64,000 bases of DNA from Gemmatimonadaceae bacterium. Its GTDB lineage: Bacteria; Gemmatimonadota; Gemmatimonadetes; Gemmatimonadales; Gemmatimonadaceae. How positions within the stretch are numbered: position 1 is the first letter of the stretch; every line of letters starts with the position of its first letter. The notes beneath the pieces are model-generated. The model ran no database searches and had not been told where the DNA came from. It saw only the letters and a program-made list of their open reading frames with translations. Below are positions 43,805 to 52,442 of the stretch, piece by piece. The stretch lies in the NCBI GenBank assembly GCA_036273715.1, contig DASUHB010000072.1, positions 124,001-188,000 of the forward strand. Direction: 5' to 3'. Both the position numbers and the translations under genes were made by a program.

Positions 43805-43842
43805 CGCAGCGGGCGGGGCCATCATCGGCTCCGCCCGTTGCG
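43805..43842. terminator. Convergent terminator after the sigma gene
   Basis: Sixteen-base stem (two G-U pairs) 43805-43820/43827-43842 with loop ATCATC, followed by TTTGATG on the plus strand. It lies between convergent genes and may terminate both. Confidence 0.7.
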
Positions 43843-43850
43843 TTTGATGC

Positions 43851-44501
43851 TCAACTGACGAGGCCGAACAGCCGCGCCGCGATGGTCGACCCGTTGAGCA
43901 GCACCGCCGCGCCGATGCCCAACATCGCAATCAGGGTCAGCGTTTGCGGATTGTGGCCGCTCAGGCCCAGAATGCCTAACACGACGGCGCCGACGCCCAC
44001 CAGGAGATCCGATCCCGTGGCGACGTAAGGCGCGTGTTCGAGCATGCCGCGCGAGCCGCTGACGACTTCCGACCGCATGAGCGATTCGACCCGTGCTGCC
44101 GAGCCGCCGACCATGAGCAGCGCGCCGCCGAGCACGATCGCCGCGACGGGCAGGAGCGTGAGCGCGCTCACGCCGATGAGCGCGAGGATGCCTAACACAA
44201 CCCCGGCGACTGCGGCGAGCGCCTCCATCCGCATCCCGCGTTCGCCTTCGTGGCGCTCGTAGACGAGGTCGTTGGTGCGTAGCGTCTTTCCATAGTGGGT
44301 CGCCAGCGCGCTTCCGGCTACCGCCAGTGCGACGCCGACGGCAATCGTCGACACCGCGGCGAAGACGCCGGACAACACGCCGATCAGGCCCAGAATGGCC
44401 AGCACGACTGCGATCGCTCCGGTGATCGACTCGGTGGCCGCGGCACTCTCGGCCTCGTGAACGACTGCGTGTTCGTGCGACACGCCGATTGGGGTGCTCA
44501 T
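43851..44501 (-). CDS. Membrane protein with three internal two-helix repeats
   Basis: A 216-residue membrane protein with about six transmembrane segments arranged as three similar units (each with VxxxILGLIG, a short loop, then a GGALLxxGS-like helix end). A soluble loop of about 25 residues follows unit 1 (YERHEGERGMRMEA). I recognise no family. ATG 44501 is preferred over longer starts because AAGGAGGG lies six to seven bases upstream. Convergent with the sigma gene. Confidence 0.7.
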   Translation of the reverse strand: MSTPIGVSHEHAVVHEAESAAATESITGAIAVVLAILGLIGVLSGVFAAVSTIAVGVALAVAGSALATHYGKTLRTNDLVYERHEGERGMRMEALAAVAGVVLGILALIGVSALTLLPVAAIVLGGALLMVGGSAARVESLMRSEVVSGSRGMLEHAPYVATGSDLLVGVGAVVLGILGLSGHNPQTLTLIAMLGIGAAVLLNGSTIAARLFGLVS

Positions 44502-44919
44502 ACGATCCCTCCTTGCGCGCGCCCGCACGGTCGGGAGCTCGGCAGGAGATGTCGTTGGCAGCGGACATCGGGGCGACTGGGTTGCATCGCCAACTCCGGC
44601 CGAAATGGGGCCGTCGCGCATTGCATTTACAGTGTTCGCCGCGATCGCCACGGCTTCAGCGAGCGCGACGTTTCCCAGCAAGCGGCCTCAGTCACGCGGC
44701 CGCGCGGCTCGCCCTGTCGGCGGCGCGCCGCATTCTCATAGCGGCTGCATTTCTCGCACCCCGTAGATCCACAATTGGGGGTTTCCGCTGGAAGCCGAGG
44801 CTTCGGTTAGGGCCTCTTCCGGGGGCTCAATTCCGCCTCCATGCTTGGTGCCGGAACCCCGCTAGTGCACTCGGGTATCCCATGCCAGTCGTGAGGGAAC
44901 GGGGAGGTTGGCCGCGTCT
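44502..44919. other. Divergent intergenic region
   Basis: 418 bases between the repeat membrane protein and the zf-HC2 gene. Overlapping open frames on the plus strand show no protein-like features. GGGGAGG at 44901-44907 is the likely ribosome binding site of the zf-HC2 gene. Nothing else recognised. Confidence 0.35.
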
Positions 44920-45444
44920 ATGATGTGTCGCGAGTTTCGAGATTTACATCCGGCGTTTCTGGATGATACGCTGTCGGCGCACGACGTCGTCGAGATGCAA
45001 TTGCATCTCACGGAATGTGCGCGGTGCTCGCGTTACGACACCGTGATGCGCCGTGGGTTGCTGGTGCTGCGCAATTTGCCCGCGGTCGAGCCGTCGGCGG
45101 ATTTTCTCGATCGATTGAATAAAAAGCTGGTAGCGGCTCGAGAGGTCGACGCCCGAGCGGAGGTGTTCCGCGGTCCGGGCGTCGGATCGTTTTTGGCGAC
45201 CGCGGCGAGCGTCGTCGTCGTGGGCTTTCTCGCGGCCATAGTGTTCGACGTCGCCAAACCTGCGCGCGATCTGCGTCTGCCACCCGTCGTTGCGGTGCGT
45301 CCGCCGATGGCGCCGAGCGCGCCGCCGGCCGGCGTCAACTCGGCGTTCGTTGCATCGGCATCGATGGGTCTTCCCGTCTGGCCTGCCGCGATGATGGCGG
45401 AACAAGCGCAAGAGCACTTCGCGGCGGAGGAACTGGGACGGTAG
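44920..45444 (+). CDS. zf-HC2 domain membrane protein, possible anti-sigma factor
   Basis: A 174-residue protein with an N-terminal anti-sigma zinc-finger pattern: C3, then H29-xxx-C33-xx-C36 (LHLTECARCSRYD), and one transmembrane segment at about residues 95-115 (FLATAASVVVVGFLAAIVF). The C-terminal part is Pro/Ala-rich and probably periplasmic. That is the layout of anti-sigma factors; the candidate partner is the ECF sigma at 43149. ATG 44920 is used; TTG 44908 abuts the RBS. Confidence 0.72.
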   Translation: MMCREFRDLHPAFLDDTLSAHDVVEMQLHLTECARCSRYDTVMRRGLLVLRNLPAVEPSADFLDRLNKKLVAAREVDARAEVFRGPGVGSFLATAASVVVVGFLAAIVFDVAKPARDLRLPPVVAVRPPMAPSAPPAGVNSAFVASASMGLPVWPAAMMAEQAQEHFAAEELGR

Positions 45445-45471
45445 CAGGCCGCGCGCGTTATATTCGCCGCT

Positions 45472-46560
45472 ATGCCGGACGATCGCGCGTTCTATAAGTC
45501 TCTCGCCTCGCGCTCCTTCGAGCGCGCATACAGCATTCACGGCGAGGAAGAGTTTCTGAAGGATGCCGCGGTGCGGCAGCTTCTGGCTGCGGCGCTCGAT
45601 CCGGCAACCCGCGATTTCAATCTGGACATTCGAGACGCAGCATGGGTGGACGCCGAGGCGCTCGCGTCGCTGCTGGCGACTCCGCCGATGATGGCGGAGC
45701 GTCGCGTGGTGCTCATCCGCGATGCGGCATCGCTGCGCAAGGATGCGCGTGCGGTGGTGGACCGGTTTCTCGAGCAGGGCGCGTCCAAGGACGCTGCGTC
45801 CGACATCATCCTCGTGCTGGTCTTCGGTCCAGCGGACCGCGGCAAGCCGGATCGCGCGCTGGTGCAGCGGACGTTTTCTCTCGAGACGGAACCGTTGACG
45901 GGGAATCGCGTGCCGAAGTGGATCGTGCACCACGCGAGTTCCGTGTTAGGCGTGCTGGTCACCGACGCGGCGGCGGCGCTGCTGTTCGAGCACGCGGGCA
46001 ACGATCTCGGTGCGCTGGCGGGGGAGCTCGACAAGCTGGCCAGCTATACCAACGGCGGCGCGATCGACGAGGCCGCGGTCTCGGCGGTGGTGGGCGTGCG
46101 GCGCGGCGAGACGTTAGGCGATCTCCTGGATTCGGTGGGGCGGCGCAATGCGCCGCGCGCCCTGGCGCTCCTGGGGCACGTGCTCGACCAGCCGAAGGTG
46201 TCCGCGGTGCAGATCGTCATGGCGCTGACCACACAGACGCAGGCGTTGGCGTGGGGGCGTGCGATGCGCGCCCGCGGCACGTCGGCGGGTCGGCTCTCGG
46301 GCGAATACTACGAGTTGCTCAAGAGCGCGGGCGGCGCGTACACGGGACGTCCGTGGGGCGAGGCGGTGAAATCGTGGGCATCATCCATCGACGCGTGGGA
46401 CGATGCCGCGCTCGACCACGCCATGGAGGCATTGCTGGCTGCCGACATCGCGCTCAAAGAAACGCGGGTGTCGGCGGACGAAGAGATCCTGGCGCGACTC
46501 GTGTTGTCGATGTGCGCGGTGGACGAGCGTGCGGCGCGACGGCGCGCCGCCGTCGCCTAA
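45472..46560 (+). CDS. holA: DNA polymerase III subunit delta
   Basis: A 362-residue clamp-loader delta subunit. IHGEEEFLKDAAVRQL at the N terminus and LAGELDKLASYTNGGAIDEAAV in the collar-proximal part are typical; VVDRFLEQG-type AAA+ segments are degenerate as usual for delta. It opens the sliding clamp. Starts 27 bases after the zf-HC2 stop. Its TAA stop lies inside a GCCTAAC copy. The following SPOR gene starts 17 bases on. Confidence 0.9.
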   Translation: MPDDRAFYKSLASRSFERAYSIHGEEEFLKDAAVRQLLAAALDPATRDFNLDIRDAAWVDAEALASLLATPPMMAERRVVLIRDAASLRKDARAVVDRFLEQGASKDAASDIILVLVFGPADRGKPDRALVQRTFSLETEPLTGNRVPKWIVHHASSVLGVLVTDAAAALLFEHAGNDLGALAGELDKLASYTNGGAIDEAAVSAVVGVRRGETLGDLLDSVGRRNAPRALALLGHVLDQPKVSAVQIVMALTTQTQALAWGRAMRARGTSAGRLSGEYYELLKSAGGAYTGRPWGEAVKSWASSIDAWDDAALDHAMEALLAADIALKETRVSADEEILARLVLSMCAVDERAARRRAAVA

Positions 46561-46577
46561 CTTCTGCTCCGAGCGTC

Positions 46578-47573
46578 ATGACGATACGCTGGATCGTGGG
46601 TCTCATGCTGCTGGCGCCGGCGGCTCTGTGCGGGCAGAGCACTGATACGGTGCCCGCGGACTCGGTGCACGCGGATACCGCGGCGGTCGGCAGTACGCGT
46701 CCAACGTCCGTGCATGCCGATTCGGTGCCCGCGGACGCTGCGCGCAGCGACTCGACGGGCGGCGACACGATCTTCCGCGCCGCGCAGCGACTTGCCGCAG
46801 AAGGTCGCGGTGATTCCGCGCGCGCTCTCGTTGGCCAGAGGCTCGATTCGGCGCGACCCGGGTCGGCCGAGTACGTGAACGCGTTGTATTGGCGTGCCGT
46901 AGTAGCGGCGACGGCGGCGGACGCCGAGCGCGATCTTCGCACGATCATCGTGACCTACCCGGCCTCGGCGCGCAGCGCCGACGCCTTGATGCGGCTGGCC
47001 CAGCTCGAACTGGCGCGCGGTGACCGCGATCAGGCGGTGGCGCATCTGCAGCGGATCGTGGTCGAACACCCGGAGAGTCCCAATCGCGGGCGCGCGGAGT
47101 TCTGGGTGGCGCGCACGCTGCTGGACGAGGGGAATCTGGCCACCGGCTGCGCCCGGTTGGCGGACGCCTCGCGCCTAACGCCACCGAGCGAGGTAGAGCT
47201 GGCGAATCAGATCGGATATCTGGGCCAGCGGTGCCAGGGCGTGGACACGACGGCCAAGGCGCAGGCGGCGCCCGCGCAATCGGCCGGCCAGCCGGCGCCG
47301 CGGGAGCCTAACGCAGCGCCGGCGGCAGCGACGGCAACGTCGGCCCGCGGGCGGTATACGGTCCAGGTGGCTGCGTTCTCCACGCTCGCGTCGGCCAGCG
47401 GATTGCGCGACGTCCTCGTGACGCGAGGCTATCCGGCGCGGGTGGTGGGGACCGCGAAGCCGTTCCGCGTGCGCGTCGGGCGGTACGCCACGCGCGCCGA
47501 GGCCGAGGCCGCGGCGCGGGCGCTGCGGGCCAGGAAGCTCAGCGCGTACGTCACCAGCGCGGAGACGCCGTGA
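46578..47573 (+). CDS. Exported TPR/SPOR domain protein
   Basis: A 331-residue protein: signal peptide (MTIRWIVGLMLLAPAALCG), a Ser/Asp/Ala-rich linker with near-repeats of VPADSVHADT (residues 25-60), TPR-like helices (about 70-200, DALMRLAQLELARGDRDQA), and a C-terminal SPOR domain (about 255-331, GRYTVQVAAFSTLASA). SPOR domains bind denuded peptidoglycan at division sites, so an envelope or division role is likely. Overlaps the mutS start by four bases. Confidence 0.85.
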   Translation: MTIRWIVGLMLLAPAALCGQSTDTVPADSVHADTAAVGSTRPTSVHADSVPADAARSDSTGGDTIFRAAQRLAAEGRGDSARALVGQRLDSARPGSAEYVNALYWRAVVAATAADAERDLRTIIVTYPASARSADALMRLAQLELARGDRDQAVAHLQRIVVEHPESPNRGRAEFWVARTLLDEGNLATGCARLADASRLTPPSEVELANQIGYLGQRCQGVDTTAKAQAAPAQSAGQPAPREPNAAPAAATATSARGRYTVQVAAFSTLASASGLRDVLVTRGYPARVVGTAKPFRVRVGRYATRAEAEAAARALRARKLSAYVTSAETP

Positions 47574-50164
47574 GCGGCGAGACGGCCACGCCGTTGATGC
47601 AGCAGTACCGGGAGATCAAGGCGCGTCACCAGGATGCGATCCTGCTCTTTCGGATGGGCGACTTCTACGAGATGTTCTACGAGGACGCCGAGCTCGGCTC
47701 CCGCGCCCTGGGCCTAACGCTGACGAGCCGCAACAACGGCGGTGCCGCCGAAGTGCCGCTGGCGGGTGTGCCGGTGAAGTCGCTCAACGAGTATCTGCGC
47801 CGGCTCGTCGAGCAGGGCCATCGGGTGGCGATCTGCGAACAGGTCGAAGATCCGAAGCTGGCGAAGGGCATCGTGCGCCGTGAGGTGGTGGAGACCATCA
47901 CGCCGGGCGCCGCATTCTCGGATGATCTGCTCGACGGTGCGCTCAACAACTATCTGTGCGCCGTGTTCGACAGCAAGGGCGCGATCGGTATCGCGGCCGC
48001 GGATCTGTCGACGGGCGAGCTGCGACTCATCCGATCGAACGCCGCCGATGCGGCGGCGGTCCTGGCGCGGCTCGCGCCGAGCGAGATTCTCGTGCCGCGC
48101 GGATCGCCCGCGGCCGCGCTGCGCGCGGCGTCGTCGCGCGATGAAGATGCGTTAGTCACCGAGCGGGAGGCGTGGGAGTTCGAGCCGGCGCTCGCATCGA
48201 GCGACCTCGCGCGCCAGTACGGCGTCGCGTCGCTGGAGGGGTTCGGCATCGGCGTAGACGACGCGCCGGCGGTGGGCGCCGCCGGAGCGCTCGTGCGCTA
48301 CCTCAGGGAGCTGCAGCCGTCGGGGCTGCCGCACCTCGCGGCGCCGATCGTCGAGCGCGACGGCGCCTCGATGCCGCTCGACGACATGACGCGCCGCAAT
48401 CTCGAGTTGGTGGAATCGTTGCGCGGCGGCGGGGCCGCGGGCACGCTGCTCGCCGTGTTGGACCGCACGACGACGCCGATGGGCGCGCGGCTGCTGCGCC
48501 AGTGGCTGCTCGCGCCGCTGGCCCAACGCGACGCGATCGACGCACGACTGGATGCGGTGGCCGCGCTCGCATCGGACGCGCTGGCGCGCGCGGCGCTCCG
48601 CAGCGCGCTCGACGGCGTGCGCGACGTGGAGCGTCTGGCGGGGAAAGCCGCGGCGGCCCGCGCGACGCCGCGCGAGGTTGGTGCGTTAGGCGGATCGCTC
48701 GGTGCGCTGCCGGCCGTCGAGCAGGCCGCGCGGCGCGTCGCCGCCTCGGCGCTGGTGGCGGACATGCTCGCACGCTGGGATTCGTGCGCGGACCTCGCCT
48801 CGGACATCGCGGCCACGCTCGTCGATGACCCGCCTGCGGCCGTCGGCGAAGAGCGCGCCATTCGCGATGGGGTCGACCTCGAGCTCGATGAGCTGCGCGC
48901 GCTGCGCGACGGCAGCAAGGACGCCATCGCGCGCATCCAGACGGCCGAGCGCGAGCGCACCGGCATCGCGTCGCTCAAGGTCGGCTACAACAAAGTGTTC
49001 GGCTACTACATCGCGATCACGAACGCCAATCGGCACCTCGTTCCGGAGCATTATCAGCGGCGGCAGACGCTGGCCGGCGAAGAGCGCTACGTGACGCCTG
49101 AGCTCAAGGAATACGAGGAGAAAGTGTTGACGGCGTCGGAGCGGCTCGAGGTGCGGGAGCGCGCGCTGTTCGACGCCCTGCGTGCGCGGGCGGGCGCAGA
49201 GGTGTCGCGCCTGCAGCGCGCCGCGGGGCTCGTGGCCGCGCTCGACGTGCTTGCCGCGCTGGCGGAGGTCGCCGAGCGGGAAGGGTACGTTAGGCCGACG
49301 ATGAGCGATGACTTCGGCCTCGAGATCGTGGCCGGCCGCCATCCGGTGGTCGAGCGGATGATGCCGCGCGACAAGTTCATTCCGAATGACCTGTCACTCG
49401 ACGAACAGGCCCGCGTCATCATCCTCACCGGGCCGAACATGGCGGGCAAGTCCACCATTCTGCGGCAGATCGGCCTGATCGTGCTCATGGCACAGATGGG
49501 CAGCTTCGTGCCCGCGTCGCGCGCGCGGATCGGCATCGCCGACCGCGTGTTCACGCGCGTCGGAGCAAGCGACAACCTGGTGCGCGGGCAGTCGACGTTC
49601 ATGGTCGAGATGGCCGAGACGAGCGCGATCCTGCACACGGCGACGCGCCGCAGTCTGGTGCTGCTGGACGAGATCGGTCGCGGCACGTCCACGTACGACG
49701 GCGTGTCGATCGCGTGGGCGGTGAGCGAGCACCTGCACGATCGCGTGGGTTGCAAGACGGTGTTCGCGACGCACTACCACGAGCTGACGCAGCTCGCCGA
49801 GGAATTAGTAGCAGTTCGTAACTATAACGTGCTGGTGCGCGAGATCGGCGACCAGGTGCTGTTTCTGCACACGCTGGCGCGGGGAGGCGCCGACCGGTCG
49901 TACGGCATCGAGGTCGGGCGGCTGGCGGGTTTGCCGCCGGTGGTGCTCGCCCGCGCGCGCGACGTGTTGCAGCGGCTCGAGGGAGGCCACCTCGTCGTCG
50001 CGCGCCGCGGTGCAGCGCCGGCCGAGCAGCTCGCGTTGTTCACCGAGGCGCCGCACCCCGCGCTCGAGATGTTGCGCGGCATCGAGCCCGACGACCTGAC
50101 GCCGCGCCAGGCGCTCGACCGCCTGGCCGAGCTCGTCGAGGCGGTCCGCCGGCCCACGGCCTAA
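47570..50164 (+). CDS. mutS: DNA mismatch repair protein MutS
   Basis: An 864-residue mismatch-recognition ATPase. The mismatch-reading F-x-E is F32-Y-E34 in RMGDFYEMF; the Walker A loop GPNMAGKST, the LLDEIGRGTST Walker B/signature and the ATHYHEL segment are all present. GTG start overlaps the SPOR stop (GTGA). No mutL is in the window. The stop TAA is part of GCCTAAC. Confidence 0.97.
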   Translation: MSGETATPLMQQYREIKARHQDAILLFRMGDFYEMFYEDAELGSRALGLTLTSRNNGGAAEVPLAGVPVKSLNEYLRRLVEQGHRVAICEQVEDPKLAKGIVRREVVETITPGAAFSDDLLDGALNNYLCAVFDSKGAIGIAAADLSTGELRLIRSNAADAAAVLARLAPSEILVPRGSPAAALRAASSRDEDALVTEREAWEFEPALASSDLARQYGVASLEGFGIGVDDAPAVGAAGALVRYLRELQPSGLPHLAAPIVERDGASMPLDDMTRRNLELVESLRGGGAAGTLLAVLDRTTTPMGARLLRQWLLAPLAQRDAIDARLDAVAALASDALARAALRSALDGVRDVERLAGKAAAARATPREVGALGGSLGALPAVEQAARRVAASALVADMLARWDSCADLASDIAATLVDDPPAAVGEERAIRDGVDLELDELRALRDGSKDAIARIQTAERERTGIASLKVGYNKVFGYYIAITNANRHLVPEHYQRRQTLAGEERYVTPELKEYEEKVLTASERLEVRERALFDALRARAGAEVSRLQRAAGLVAALDVLAALAEVAEREGYVRPTMSDDFGLEIVAGRHPVVERMMPRDKFIPNDLSLDEQARVIILTGPNMAGKSTILRQIGLIVLMAQMGSFVPASRARIGIADRVFTRVGASDNLVRGQSTFMVEMAETSAILHTATRRSLVLLDEIGRGTSTYDGVSIAWAVSEHLHDRVGCKTVFATHYHELTQLAEELVAVRNYNVLVREIGDQVLFLHTLARGGADRSYGIEVGRLAGLPPVVLARARDVLQRLEGGHLVVARRGAAPAEQLALFTEAPHPALEMLRGIEPDDLTPRQALDRLAELVEAVRRPTA

Positions 50165-50165
50165 C

Positions 50166-50187
50166 GGAGCGCCGTCAGGTGCGCTCC
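50166..50187. terminator. Convergent hairpin after mutS
   Basis: Perfect 7-base stem GGAGCGC (50166-50172)/GCGCTCC (50181-50187), loop CGTCAGGT. It begins two bases after the mutS stop and contains the stop of the convergent debranching-like gene. Confidence 0.5.
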
Positions 50188-52442
50188 TCCACCACCAGCT
50201 CCACCGTGCCGCTCGCCGAGAGCAGGTCGACGTCGACGCGGTGCTTCTTCGTTCGCGTGAACCGGATCGAGAGCCGGGATCTGCCCACCGGAAGGTTGCG
50301 GACCTCGAGGCGATCGACGCCATCGGGCAGCGTGGGCCGCACGACGCGCAGATGTCCGGCGAATCCATCGGGCTCCAGGCCTAACAGAGTGCTCAACAGG
50401 TACGGGATGGATCCGGCGGCCCACGCCTGCGGATGGCACGCCACCGGAAACCGGACCGGCGTCTGAAACTCGGCCGTCGAAAATCCGGCGAACACTTCGG
50501 GCAGCCGGTACGACCGAAAGAACGCCGCGGTGCGGAGCAGCGCCGCGAATACGCGCCGTGCTTCGGCGTCGAGCCCGTAGTGACGAAAGCCCGTCGCGAT
50601 GAGCGCGTTGTCGTGCGGCCACACCGTGCCCAGGTGATAGCCCACGGGATTGAATCGCCGCGCCTGCGCCGACAGCGTGCGAATGCCCCACCCCGAGAAC
50701 ATGTCGGGCTCCATCAAGCGCTTGGCGACGCGCCGCGCGCGCGCCGGCCTGGCGATGTGCGACCACAGCACCTGTCCGGCGTTGGACGTCACGACCGACA
50801 GCGGGCGGTCATCGCGCTCGAGCGCGAGTGCGTAGCAGCCTAACTTGGCCAGCCAGAAGTCGCGCTCGAACCGGCCGCGGAGCGCCTCTGCCTCGGCGCG
50901 CAGGGTGGTGGCCCGCGTCGGGTCGCCCGCTCGGTCGTACAGGTCCGCGATCAGCACGCGCGCGAGGAACGCATAGCCCTGCACCTCGGCCAGCGCGATG
51001 GGTGGAGATGCGAGCTTGCCGGACGCCGTCACGATCGCGTCGCCGGAATCCTTCCAGCCCTGGTTGATCAGGCCGTGCTCCGATGTGCTCAGGTAGTCGA
51101 TGTATCCATCGCCGTTCGAGTCAGCGCCGTCGGTCATCCACGTGAGTGCGAGCTCGACGTGGTCGCGCAGCTCGCGGAACAGCGACAGGTCGCCGGTCCA
51201 CATCGCGTGCCGCGCGATCAGGATGAGGAACAACGGCGTGGCGTCCACCGAGCCGTAGTATGGCGTGTGCGGGATGAGGCCGAGTCGCGCCATCTCGCCG
51301 ATGCGAATCGAGTGCAGGATCTTGCCGGGCTGTTCATCGCGCCACTGATCCGTGTCGTGTGCCTGGTAGACGGCGAGGAGTCGCGCGGTCTGCTCGGCGA
51401 TGCGCGGCTCGTACGCGAGCATCTGGATTGCGGTGATGGCGGCGTCGCGGCCGAACAGCGTCGCGAACCACGGGAGGCCGGCGGCGTAGTATTCCTCGCC
51501 GCTGATGCTGCTGCGGAGCAGGCGCAGGTCGGCGAACGAGCGCTCGAGCACGGCGTCGAGCAGCGGGTAGTCCGATGCAACGCTGGTGCGGGGCGTTTTC
51601 GCCAGTGCGCGGTGCGGCGCCGCCTGGTGGGTGCTGCGAGTGCGCGCGGAGACGCGTCCGGCGGTGGCGGTGGACGCGCGCTCGTCGATGCGCAGCGTCA
51701 CGCCTAACGTCACCGCGCGGCGCGGCGCCAGGTGGATGTCGAACCGCGCCGTCTGCCGGCCGCGGCGCCGCGGCGCGCGCGAGAACGCGATGGACAGCGA
51801 GCGGCGGCAGTGGTCGCGTCCGTCGTAGGACAGCGTCAACGACCGGCCGCGCCACCGCGGCGCGTGCCGTTTGCCTAACGTTTGCTGGAAGAGCCCGCGC
51901 ACGGCGAACACATCCTCGAACCGGGCGTCGAACATGAGCGTCAGCGGCAGCGTGATCGGTTCGAGGCCGAGGTTCCGGAGCTCGAGCACATCATCGAGGC
52001 CCGGCGTGTCGCCGTGCAGCGTGCGGGTCCACCGGATGCCCACCGTCTCGCGCGGGATCAACCGTCCGCGTCCGAGACGCAAATCGGGATTCGCCAGCTC
52101 GAGCACGGCGCCGCGGCCGATGTCGTCGGTGGTGGCGGCGAGCACCGTCGGCTGCTCTTTGCCTAACAGCATTTCGTAGCCGCGCAGGTAGCGGCAATCG
52201 TGGAAGTACAGCCCCAGCCCGTGGCCCGGTGCGATGGGGACGCAGCCCGATTGATCCGTCAGGAAGAAAACGTTCTCGACCTTGGCGACGATGGCGTCGG
52301 CAATGCCCGAGGTGACCGACGGCGTGCCGTGCGTGAGGATGCGCTGCTTGCGATCCGCGAGCTCTGCCTTGCGTCCGTTTTTTGTGCCCCGCCCCCGCCC
52401 CCGCCCCCGGCCCCGGCCCCGCCGCCCGTGACCGTCCCTCAT
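50175..52442 (-). CDS. Glycogen-debranching-like amylo-alpha-1,6-glucosidase
   Basis: A 755-residue protein: an N-terminal GDE_N_bis-type beta domain (about 45-240, FFLTDQSGCVPIAPGHGLGLYF and DCRYLRGYEM) and an (alpha/alpha)6 catalytic barrel (about 300-700, GLPWFATLFGRDAAITAIQ, SVDATPLFLI, GTVWPHDNALIA). Such enzymes act on alpha-glucans or related sugars. The first 24 residues form an Arg-Gly tract (see the repeat at 52385). ATGA overlap with the cystathionine beta-synthase-like gene. Substrate not certain. Confidence 0.85.
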   Translation of the reverse strand: MRDGHGRRGRGRGRGRGRGTKNGRKAELADRKQRILTHGTPSVTSGIADAIVAKVENVFFLTDQSGCVPIAPGHGLGLYFHDCRYLRGYEMLLGKEQPTVLAATTDDIGRGAVLELANPDLRLGRGRLIPRETVGIRWTRTLHGDTPGLDDVLELRNLGLEPITLPLTLMFDARFEDVFAVRGLFQQTLGKRHAPRWRGRSLTLSYDGRDHCRRSLSIAFSRAPRRRGRQTARFDIHLAPRRAVTLGVTLRIDERASTATAGRVSARTRSTHQAAPHRALAKTPRTSVASDYPLLDAVLERSFADLRLLRSSISGEEYYAAGLPWFATLFGRDAAITAIQMLAYEPRIAEQTARLLAVYQAHDTDQWRDEQPGKILHSIRIGEMARLGLIPHTPYYGSVDATPLFLILIARHAMWTGDLSLFRELRDHVELALTWMTDGADSNGDGYIDYLSTSEHGLINQGWKDSGDAIVTASGKLASPPIALAEVQGYAFLARVLIADLYDRAGDPTRATTLRAEAEALRGRFERDFWLAKLGCYALALERDDRPLSVVTSNAGQVLWSHIARPARARRVAKRLMEPDMFSGWGIRTLSAQARRFNPVGYHLGTVWPHDNALIATGFRHYGLDAEARRVFAALLRTAAFFRSYRLPEVFAGFSTAEFQTPVRFPVACHPQAWAAGSIPYLLSTLLGLEPDGFAGHLRVVRPTLPDGVDRLEVRNLPVGRSRLSIRFTRTKKHRVDVDLLSASGTVELVVEERT
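52385..52430. repeat. C-rich simple repeat encoding an Arg-Gly tract
   Basis: Short tandem runs of CCCCGC/CCCCGG on the plus strand, read on the minus strand as GRGRGRGRG near the N terminus of the debranching-like enzyme. The hexamer period keeps the frame, so unit changes would alter the tract length without frameshift. Confidence 0.75.
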
